Assembly: GCA_046154695.1 (NCBI GenBank)
Contig: JBJXFI010000270.1
Span: 1-20,290, forward strand
DNA: 20,290 bases
Reading direction: 5' to 3'
From: DALYLB01 sp046154695
Lineage (GTDB): Bacteria; Acidobacteriota; Blastocatellia; RBC074
The translations under genes were made by a program, and so were the position numbers. The number at the start of each line of letters is the position of its first letter. The first letter of the stretch is position 1. This document shows positions 7,812 to 14,078 of this stretch, in pieces. Under the pieces are notes generated by a model. It was not told the origin of the DNA. It was given only the letters and a program-made list of their open reading frames with translations, and searched no databases.

Positions 7812-8621
7812 TCAAAGGCCCGCCAGATTCCACTTCCGAATGATCTCCGTGATCAGGGCGGCGACCTTGTCGTTCACCTTCGCGAAATATTCGTCGGCCT
7901 TCTTCTGATCGAACTTCGGGTATCCCTGCCCCGGCGTGTAGAGCCCGATCGAGGAGGGATTCGGGAAAGCGGCCCAGGTGCTCGGCGCGGGGTTGGCGGT
8001 CGCCATCTCGGGCTTGTATTTTTCGGGATGGACGAGCGTGGGATCGACGGCCTGGACGAATGCCGTCTCGTTCCATCCGGCGTGCCCGCCGTCCTCGCCA
8101 AAGACCTGCTTCGTGACGTCCGAGCAATACGACCACCAGTTGACGACCAGCACCCGCACGCGCTTCTCGGCGGAGACCTCGGCGCCGACGCCATTGAGCA
8201 CGGCCGTCTGCGGCCCGCCGTGGCCGTTGATGACGATGATGTTTCTGAAACCATTCTTCGCCAGGCCCTCCATCACCTGCTTGATGAAGGGGCGATAGGC
8301 CGCCTCGGTGATCTGGAAGGCGCCGGGATAGGCCTCCATGCCGCCCGTCATTCCGTAAGGCAGCACGGGAGCGATCATGGCGTTCACGCGCCTCGCGATC
8401 TGGCGGCTGATGGCGACGGGCGCGGTGATGTCCGCGCCGTTATTGACCACGCCGTGCGGTTCGAGCGTCCCGGTCGGCAGAAGCACGGTGTCGATCTTCG
8501 CGGGCACGGCCTCGCGAAACTCCATCCAGTTGATCCGCTCCATCTCCCGCGTCGAGACGACATCGGATTGCGCGAGCGCCGGGACGCAGAGGGCCAGCAT
8601 CAGAAAGATTCTTGTTTTCAT
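7812..8621 (-). CDS. Secreted creatininase-family amidohydrolase
   Basis: A 269-residue member of the creatininase family, metal-dependent amidohydrolases that include creatinine amidohydrolase, FAPy deformylases and mycofactocin MftE. Expected ligands are visible: E54 and H56 in LPTGTLEPHG, D64 in NNGADI, H134 in INGHGG, and E185 in GGHAGWNET. Unlike the cytoplasmic reference enzymes it begins with a short signal peptide (MKTRIF, a hydrophobic core, cleavage near A17), so it probably acts in the periplasm. The start at 8621 follows AGGAG at 6 nt; an in-frame extension to 8729 would be translated from the repeat and is unlikely. Repeat copy 2 fills nearly the whole upstream gap. Its true substrate cannot be told. 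Confidence 0.85.
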   Translation of the reverse strand: MKTRIFLMLALCVPALAQSDVVSTREMERINWMEFREAVPAKIDTVLLPTGTLEPHGVVNNGADITAPVAISRQIARRVNAMIAPVLPYGMTGGMEAYPGAFQITEAAYRPFIKQVMEGLAKNGFRNIIVINGHGGPQTAVLNGVGAEVSAEKRVRVLVVNWWSYCSDVTKQVFGEDGGHAGWNETAFVQAVDPTLVHPEKYKPEMATANPAPSTWAAFPNPSSIGLYTPGQGYPKFDQKKADEYFAKVNDKVAALITEIIRKWNLAGL

Positions 8622-8633
8622 TGCGTTCTCCTG

Positions 8634-8727
8634 AAAAAGTGGCACAAGCTGTCCAGCTTGTGCCGCATCCACCAGACACTCCCGGAAAAAGACCGGGCCT
8701 CGACCGAGACCAATTCCGGCGCGCGAC
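8634..8727 (-). repeat. 94-bp dispersed repeat, copy 2, ahead of creatininase-family gene
   Basis: This is the second copy of the element at 33-126, in the same orientation. The perfect hairpin is at 8641-8664 (arms GGCACAAGCTG and CAGCTTGTGCC). On the minus strand it is followed by ACTTTTTC, then by AGGAG at 8632-8628 and the ATG at 8621. The copy begins 8 nt after the stop of the outer-membrane protein gene, so it is essentially the whole intergenic region. It might act as a partial terminator between the two genes or as a leader of the downstream one. Confidence 0.85.
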
Positions 8728-8735
8728 ACGAAGGC

Positions 8736-10085
8736 TCATTTCAACCACTTCAACTCGATGACTACCCGATCGCGCGAATCGAAATAGCCGAAGATGTTGG
8801 TTCGCCTTCCGCCCAGGAAGTCCGCCCCAACGCCGATGCTCCAGCGATCGTTGAGAACCTTGCTCAGCCGAGGGCGAATCAGCAATTGCTTCTGGTTCAG
8901 GCCGGTCAGAACGAAGAGCTCCGGCCGCAGCGAGTCGCGAAAGAAGTTGGCGCGGAGATAAAGCGACGTCAGGTGGCTGTAGCGCGGAAAGAGCAGCCGC
9001 GATTGCGGCGCCGAGGCGAACGAGAGAAAGTATTGCCCGCTGACCCAGAGCCAGGTCCTCGCCGACCAGTCGATCCCCGCCACGCCCGAGAACTGGCTGA
9101 AGCGATCGAACCCCCTCCGAACGGGGGATTCCGTCACCGCGAACGATTTGCCGCGATTCCACCCGGCCTCCATACGCAGCACCACCGAGCCGAAATTGGT
9201 CGCGGCCGTTCCGCCAAAGACCTCTTTCCGGTCATAGCCCGGATGGAAGAGAAGCGTCGGCAAAGGCGCGCCGGGCGTCGATTCGAGGCCGCGGAAATAG
9301 GCCGTCGGAATCTCTTCCCATCCACGGAAGTAGTTGGCCGTGAGATCCCAGCTTCCCACGCCGCGGCTGTAGCGCGCACCGCCCTGCGAGGAGCGCAATC
9401 GATAGCCCGGACGCCGCGTGGGCTCCAATCGAAGCGGGAGCGAGGCCGTCGCGCCGCCGCCCGCCGCGGCGTCGATCAGTCCCAGGCCGAAACTCGGGCC
9501 GGCGCCGAACTCGTTCTCCACGCCCGGCAACCGGGCCGGCGCGAAGTATGGAATCCAGAGCATCTGCAGCGATCCTCCCTTGAGCGGAAGATCGCCGCGC
9601 GCCATCCACAAAGGCCGGCGCGAATCGAGAAAGTCCTCCAGAATGAACTCTCGATAGTCGAGCGGATTGATCACGTCGAGCACGCGCAATCCATCCGCCT
9701 GCCCCCAGACGACCTGCTGCAGCCCGAGTTTCAGATCGATCTTTCCCGCTTTGCCGTCGAGCAGCGCCTGGCGCGGATCGAACCAGACGCCCTTCGGATA
9801 TCCCAGCCGTTTCACCGGATCGTAATGCGCGCGCCCTTCGAGCGTCAGCTTCCAGTCGTCGCTGATCTTGAAGAGCCCCTTCGCGTCAAAGATCGTCCGC
9901 GACATCTGCGGCACGCGCGGCTCGTCCAGCCGGTATCCCGTCCGGTTTCGAACCGTGAACGACCACTGCCAGCGCGACGGCGGCGGATCCTGCGCCAGAA
10001 CGCCCGCCGCGAGCGCCACCGCCGCAACGAACGCCCGGACGGATCGACGCGGCGAAAGAGATCCCATTTCCATAGACGTGCTCAT
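8736..10085 (-). CDS. Outer-membrane beta-barrel protein, DUF1302-like
   Basis: A 449-residue protein with an N-terminal signal peptide (about 1-31, ending VLAQD). Its body is rich in alternating aromatic/polar strands, ending in the hydrophobic/aromatic pattern ELKWLK. The segment LGLQQVVWGQADGLRVLDVIN (split here as 120-129 and 130-140) with PLDYREF after it closely resembles the conserved core of DUF1302 outer-membrane proteins. Those are often encoded near RND exporters or in lipid and steroid metabolism loci. A barrel in the outer membrane is therefore likely; ligand or transport role is unknown. The upstream DMT-permease gene ends 28 nt before its start, so the two are probably one operon. 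The start at 10085 is uncertain: ATGs at 10073 and 10067 are alternatives and none has a strong Shine-Dalgarno sequence. Confidence 0.75.
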   Translation of the reverse strand: MSTSMEMGSLSPRRSVRAFVAAVALAAGVLAQDPPPSRWQWSFTVRNRTGYRLDEPRVPQMSRTIFDAKGLFKISDDWKLTLEGRAHYDPVKRLGYPKGVWFDPRQALLDGKAGKIDLKLGLQQVVWGQADGLRVLDVINPLDYREFILEDFLDSRRPLWMARGDLPLKGGSLQMLWIPYFAPARLPGVENEFGAGPSFGLGLIDAAAGGGATASLPLRLEPTRRPGYRLRSSQGGARYSRGVGSWDLTANYFRGWEEIPTAYFRGLESTPGAPLPTLLFHPGYDRKEVFGGTAATNFGSVVLRMEAGWNRGKSFAVTESPVRRGFDRFSQFSGVAGIDWSARTWLWVSGQYFLSFASAPQSRLLFPRYSHLTSLYLRANFFRDSLRPELFVLTGLNQKQLLIRPRLSKVLNDRWSIGVGADFLGGRRTNIFGYFDSRDRVVIELKWLK

Positions 10086-10113
10086 ACTGCAACAGGTCCG
10101 CCACGATCAATTA

Positions 10114-11157
10114 TCAATTCTCGACGATCAACTTCTTCGGGCTGGTCAGCCGAAGCGCGATAACCATCGCCACGATCGCGGCGGCCGCGATCATTGCGCC
10201 CTGCAGCAGCGTGACGGGCAGATAGATGATCAGCACGCCGACCAGCATCACGGAGGAGGCGATCAGCTTGTCTCCGATGTTCTTCTCCTTGAAAACGAGC
10301 CAGCCGAGCAGAACGATTAAAATGATCCCCGCACGCTTCAGGCTGATGGTGATCACGACGTCGATATAGTTATGGGAGGAGAGCTGAAAGATGAGCGCGA
10401 CGGCTTCGAGCGTGCCGGCGAGCACGGCCCAGAACGGAACCGAGCGGATGACGACCTTCGGATCGGCCTGGCGCGCCACGAGCAGCAGCGTGAAGATGAC
10501 GCACATCCCCGCGCCGAAGGCGCACGCCTGTGTGAAGGCGTCTGTCATCAGCACCAGTTGCTTGTCGATCGGGTTGGTGATCGAGTTGATGAAGCCGACC
10601 ATCAGCATATAGAAACAGCCCCGCTCCCGCCAGATGGCCTTGACCGGCTCCAGCCACCCGTCGGCGAAAAGCAACCGGTGCATCGCCAGCGAGCCGATGA
10701 AGATCAGCAGCACGCCGATCAGTTTCTCGGCCGCCGGCATCTCGCCGAGCATCACCTGTCCCGTGACGATCAGAAAGACCGGCGTGAAGGAGATATATGG
10801 CATGCAGAGCGAAATCGGCGTGACCTGCATCGCGCGAAAATAGAGCAGCGTCGAGCCCGCCACGAGCAGCACCTCGATCAACAGATAAGCGAGATAGGTC
10901 GGCATCGGCCCGAGCGCGACGCCCGGCATGCCGAACAGGTTTCCGCCATCGCCGCGAAAATGCGGGACTGCTCCCATCATCGACCGTCCGGCGAGCGCCA
11001 GCGCGAAGGCGATCGCCGCAAAGAGCCGTATCCAGAAGGTGGAGGCAATCAATTCGTGGTGATCCACGACCTTCTTTGCCGAAATATCCTTGACAACATT
11101 GCTGATGGAGGTCGCCCCCGCCATCAACAAGCCCACCGGCGACAAATCCTGCGCCAT
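10114..11157 (-). CDS. DMT-superfamily (EamA-like) permease
   Basis: A 347-residue inner-membrane protein with about ten hydrophobic helices arranged as two halves, matching the drug/metabolite transporter superfamily. Recognisable are the helix YFRAMQVTPISLCMPYISF (first half, near 126-144) and its counterpart SSHNYIDVVITISLKRAG in the second half. A short basic C-terminus follows. Substrate is unknown; metabolite export or uptake is possible. The start at 11157 follows GCGAGGC at about 8 nt. The gene is divergent from the MetE-like gene and is probably co-transcribed with the outer-membrane barrel gene 28 nt downstream. That pairing of an inner-membrane carrier with an outer-membrane barrel suggests a shared substrate, by inference only. 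Confidence 0.85.
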   Translation of the reverse strand: MAQDLSPVGLLMAGATSISNVVKDISAKKVVDHHELIASTFWIRLFAAIAFALALAGRSMMGAVPHFRGDGGNLFGMPGVALGPMPTYLAYLLIEVLLVAGSTLLYFRAMQVTPISLCMPYISFTPVFLIVTGQVMLGEMPAAEKLIGVLLIFIGSLAMHRLLFADGWLEPVKAIWRERGCFYMLMVGFINSITNPIDKQLVLMTDAFTQACAFGAGMCVIFTLLLVARQADPKVVIRSVPFWAVLAGTLEAVALIFQLSSHNYIDVVITISLKRAGIILIVLLGWLVFKEKNIGDKLIASSVMLVGVLIIYLPVTLLQGAMIAAAAIVAMVIALRLTSPKKLIVEN

Positions 11158-11209
11158 TCGTTATGCCTCGCTTTGATTGTGTGTGATTGAATTCCGAAAA
11201 ATCGCGGCG

Positions 11210-11238
11210 ATCTTACGGTAAAAAGGCACGGCTGCCTA
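11210..11238 (-). promoter_or_regulatory. Possible promoter for DMT permease
   Basis: On the minus strand TAGGCA (11238-11233) and TAAGAT (11215-11210) are separated by 17 nt, each matching four of six consensus positions. It lies about 55 nt upstream of the permease ATG. This is weaker than the opposing promoter at 11250-11277. Confidence 0.35.
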
Positions 11239-11277
11239 GCGCCTCGCGGTTGCATCGAGGCGCCTCGCTGCTATACT
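11239..11277 (+). promoter_or_regulatory. Promoter with operator-like repeats for MetE-like gene
   Basis: TTGCAT (11250-11255) and TATACT (11272-11277) are 16 nt apart, a good sigma-70-type promoter with a start near 11284. GCGCCTCGC occurs at 11239-11247 and again at 11260-11268, 21 nt apart or two helical turns, bracketing the -35 and lying in the spacer. CGAGGCGC at 11256-11263 makes the first copy half of an inverted repeat. Such placement is typical of a repressor site; no regulator gene is present in the window. Confidence 0.5.
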
Positions 11278-11295
11278 GCGCGACCAAAGGGAACG

Positions 11296-11369
11296 GCCAC
11301 GAATGGTCTCGAATGGTCACGAATAAAGAATTCCCGCCCGATTCGTGACCATTCGTGTTCATTCGTGGC
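11296..11369. repeat. Inverted repeat built from 10-bp ATTCGTG units
   Basis: The right arm (11341-11369) is three 10-bp units beginning ATTCGTG: ATTCGTGACC, ATTCGTGTTC and ATTCGTGGC. The left arm (11296-11324) is the inverse. It pairs perfectly over 13 bp (AATGGTCACGAAT, 11312-11324, with 11341-11353) and nearly fully over 29 bp, with 3 mismatches. The loop is 16 nt. It lies in the transcribed leader of the MetE-like gene, 21 nt before the RBS region. CGAAT-containing repeats of this type are scattered in other environmental genomes, so it may be a dispersed element. Confidence 0.8.
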
Positions 11370-11404
11370 GAATTCCCTTCCTACTACCAAACGAGGACAG
11401 ATAC

Positions 11405-12421
11405 GTGAACGCACCGCAAATCCGCACAACCGTCGTGGGCTCTTATCCGGTCCCCGACTGGCTGATGGCCCTGCCGAGTCAACAGGCCCTGATCGATGCG
11501 ACAAAGGTCGTCTTCAAGGTCCAGGAGCTGGCCGGGGTCGACGTCGTGGCCGATGGAGAGCTTTATCGCTGGGACGTAAACCATCCGGACACGAACGGAA
11601 TGATCGAATATTTCATCCGGCCGATGGATGGCATCCGCTCGCGCGTCACGCGGGGCGATGTCGAGGAGTTCAAGCGGCTGGAGGGCATGGGATTCCGCGC
11701 GGCCCCGGCGGGCGTCGTGGAGGGGCCGATCGGCGAAGGCACGCTGAGTCTCGGCGAGGATTACCGCCGCGCCCGCGGCTGCACCGATCACGCCATGAAG
11801 TTCACGCTGACCGGGCCGCATATGCTCTGCAAGACCCTGATGGATCATCATTACAAGGGCCGCGATGCGATGGCGATGGGGCTGGCCGAGGCCCTGGCGA
11901 AACAGGTCGCCGAACTCGATCCCGAAGTGATCCAGATCGACGAGGCCAACATCACGGGCCATCCCGACGAGGCCGAGTGGGCCGCCCAGGCGATCAACAT
12001 CGTCCTCGACGCCGCCACGATCCCGAAGGAGAAGGCCGTCCACATGTGCTTCGGCAATTACGGCGGACAGTCGATCCAGCACGGCGAATGGCGAAAGCTG
12101 CTCGGCTTCCTCAATCGGCTGCACTGCGACCACGTGCTCCTGGAGTTCGCCTTTCGCGGCTACGATGAGCTGAAATACTTCCGGGATGAGCTCGATCCGC
12201 GAATCGGAATCGGTCTCGGCGTGATCGACATCAAGGTCAACACCGTCGAGACGCCCGAGGTCGTCGCGAAGCGAATCGAGGAGGCCGCGCGGATCGTCGG
12301 CGACGGCCGCATCAAATGGGTCAATCCCGATTGCGGATTCTGGATGAACAAGCGATCGATCGCCGATCGCAAGATCGCCGCGCTGGTCAAGGGGCGCGAT
12401 CTGTTCCTTGGGAGAAAGTAA
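11405..12421 (+). CDS. MetE-like cobalamin-independent methionine synthase, catalytic domain only
   Basis: A 338-residue TIM-barrel protein corresponding to the C-terminal catalytic half of MetE (UROD/MetE superfamily). TTVVGSYPVPDWL (8-20) is the usual opening of short MetE-like proteins. The zinc ligands are present: H213 and C215 in AVHMCFGNYGG, E247 in HVLLEFAF and C310 in NPDCGFWM. D179-E180 in IQIDEAN matches the acidic pair that contacts the amino group of homocysteine. The N-terminal folate-binding half of classical MetE (about 750 residues) is absent, so the methyl donor may be a corrinoid protein or another small molecule, and it could even be a coenzyme-M-transferase-like enzyme. 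The GTG at 11405 is chosen because GAGGA lies 7-9 nt upstream; the frame further up runs through the inverted repeat. Confidence 0.85.
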   Translation: MNAPQIRTTVVGSYPVPDWLMALPSQQALIDATKVVFKVQELAGVDVVADGELYRWDVNHPDTNGMIEYFIRPMDGIRSRVTRGDVEEFKRLEGMGFRAAPAGVVEGPIGEGTLSLGEDYRRARGCTDHAMKFTLTGPHMLCKTLMDHHYKGRDAMAMGLAEALAKQVAELDPEVIQIDEANITGHPDEAEWAAQAINIVLDAATIPKEKAVHMCFGNYGGQSIQHGEWRKLLGFLNRLHCDHVLLEFAFRGYDELKYFRDELDPRIGIGLGVIDIKVNTVETPEVVAKRIEEAARIVGDGRIKWVNPDCGFWMNKRSIADRKIAALVKGRDLFLGRK

Positions 12422-12433
12422 CGGGGCGCGCGT

Positions 12434-12545
12434 TCGGAGTTCCGCCTTCAGGCGGCGGCCTCGCGCGGCGAGGTCATTGATCGATGTCCGAGCTTCGCGC
12501 ATTCGCTCGCATGCGAAAGGCTCCCGCGTAAACGCGGAACTCCGA
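12434..12545. repeat. Composite inverted-repeat element
   Basis: Outer arms of 12 bp pair perfectly: TCGGAGTTCCGC (12434-12445) with GCGGAACTCCGA (12534-12545). Each arm overlaps its own hairpin: CCGCC-TTCA-GGCGG at 12442-12455 and CCGCG-TAAA-CGCGG at 12524-12537. So the element can fold either as one long stem or as two local hairpins. Between them lies CCTCG/CGAGG (12459-12463 with 12469-12473) and GCAT/ATGC near 12499-12514. The element fills most of the gap between the MetE-like and deacetylase genes and looks like a REP/BIME-type dispersed unit. Confidence 0.8.
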
Positions 12546-12575
12546 GCGAGCGCAGACTATTTTTGGAGGTGCGGG

Positions 12576-14069
12576 ATGAGAGCGATCGTTTTATTCGTGT
12601 TGTTGGCTGTGCTGTGGACTGGCGCGCAGGCGCAGCCGCCGGCGCCGGTCTATGTCACGCTCTGGTTCGACACGGAGGATTACGTCCTGCCCGAGAGCGA
12701 CGACGCGGCGAAGCGGCTCGCGGAGACCCTCACGCGCCTCGGCGTCCGGGCGACGTTCAAGGTCGTGGGCGAAAAGGCCCGCGTGCTCGAAACGCGCGGG
12801 CGCGGGGACGTGATCGCGGCGCTCGGGAAGCACGAGATCGGCTATCACTCCAACACCCACAGCATGCAGCCGACCATCGCGGTCTATTTGCAGCACGCGG
12901 GATGGGAGGACGGCGCGGCGGAGTTCCAGCGGCGGGAGGTTTCCGGCGTGCGGGACATCGAGCGGATCTTCGGCGTCACGCCGATCTGTTACGGCCAGCC
13001 GGGGGCGGCCTGGGCCCCCCAAACCTATCCCGCGCTCAAACAGATGGGCATCGGAATGTATCTCGATGAGAGCGATCACGTGGGAATCGACGAACAGCCC
13101 TTCTATTACGGCGGAATGTTGAACGTCACCCGCATGCGATCGAATGTCGTGCGAATGGAATTGAAGGGCGGCGAGAGCCTGGCCGAGGGCAAGGCGAAGT
13201 TCACGGCCGCGCTTCGCAGGCTGCAATCGCGGGGCGGCGGAACGATCAGCATCTATTACCATCCGTGCGAGTGGGTTCATACCGAGTTCTGGGATGGGGT
13301 CAATTTCAGCAGGGGCGCCAATCCGCCGCGGAGCGAGTGGAGGCTGCCGCGCACCCGCCCCGCGGTGGAGACCGAGAAGGCCTTCGCCGATTTCGAGCAG
13401 TACGTGCGCTTCATTCAGGCGCAGCCGGACGCACGCTTCGTCACCGCCGCCGATTTGATGAAGCTGTATGAAGACCGGGCCACGGCGCGGGCCTTCAGCG
13501 CGGTTGAGGTGCTCAAGCTCGCGGAATCGGCCCGCGTAGAGATCGGCTTCCAGCGCCGCGAGGATTATTCGCTCTCGGGCGCGGACCTCTTCTCGATCCT
13601 CAACGAGGCGATGACGGAATATGTCGAGCGGAGCGCGTTGCCTGCCACGGTGCGCCCGAAGCTGCTGTTCGGCCCGGCGCGCGGCTTCGTCCCCCCCGCG
13701 GGTGGAGTTCGGCCGGCATCTCTTCCCTGGCCGGCCTTCGCGGCGAGCGTTCGCGAGGTTGCGGTGATCTGCCGCGCAACGGGCCGGCTGCCGAGCGAAA
13801 TCTGGATCGGCGTCGACAGCCTCTCTCCCCAGGACTATCTGGCGACGCTGGCCGGCGCGATCGAGACTGTGGCCGCCTCAAAGGCGCCGCCATCGCATGT
13901 GACCGTTCGCGAAGGCCGCTTCACCGCAGACCGATTTGTCGCGGAGGACTCGCCAAGACTGTGGGGCTGGGTGATCTTCCCCGAGGGCTTCCACGCGCCG
14001 AAGATCATGGAACATGCGCGGCTGCAGGCATGGACGCTGAAGCCCGCCATCTTATCGAAATCGAAATAA
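12576..14069 (+). CDS. Secreted polysaccharide deacetylase with extra C-terminal domain
   Basis: A 497-residue protein with a signal peptide (1-19, cleavage after AQA). The NodB-type domain of carbohydrate esterase family 4 relatives spans about 23-300. WFDTEDY (30-36) supplies the aspartates and HSNTHS (91-96) the two histidines of the metal site, so metal-dependent removal of N- or O-acetyl groups from a polysaccharide is expected. The last 190 residues are a separate region. There, phrases such as ATGRLPSEIWIGVDSLSPQD and a related upstream segment resemble the repeats of pseudomurein-binding domains, perhaps a wall- or glycan-binding module. The ATG at 12576 has a perfect GGAGGT 6 nt upstream. 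The heparinase-like gene starts 9 nt after the stop, which makes an operon very likely. Confidence 0.85.
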   Translation: MRAIVLFVLLAVLWTGAQAQPPAPVYVTLWFDTEDYVLPESDDAAKRLAETLTRLGVRATFKVVGEKARVLETRGRGDVIAALGKHEIGYHSNTHSMQPTIAVYLQHAGWEDGAAEFQRREVSGVRDIERIFGVTPICYGQPGAAWAPQTYPALKQMGIGMYLDESDHVGIDEQPFYYGGMLNVTRMRSNVVRMELKGGESLAEGKAKFTAALRRLQSRGGGTISIYYHPCEWVHTEFWDGVNFSRGANPPRSEWRLPRTRPAVETEKAFADFEQYVRFIQAQPDARFVTAADLMKLYEDRATARAFSAVEVLKLAESARVEIGFQRREDYSLSGADLFSILNEAMTEYVERSALPATVRPKLLFGPARGFVPPAGGVRPASLPWPAFAASVREVAVICRATGRLPSEIWIGVDSLSPQDYLATLAGAIETVAASKAPPSHVTVREGRFTADRFVAEDSPRLWGWVIFPEGFHAPKIMEHARLQAWTLKPAILSKSK

Positions 14070-14078
14070 GGAACTGCA

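Noticed and set aside
6082..7908. 608-codon plus-strand open frame
   Set aside because: It is antisense to the Nudix-MBL fusion, whose motifs are all intact on the minus strand.
8622..8729. N-terminal extension of the creatininase-family protein
   Set aside because: It would be encoded by the repeat; the ATG at 8621 has AGGAG and opens a proper signal peptide.
8028..10163. 711-codon plus-strand open frame
   Set aside because: It runs antisense through the creatininase-family gene, across the repeat and antisense to the barrel gene, with R/E/H-rich low-complexity text and no family motif.
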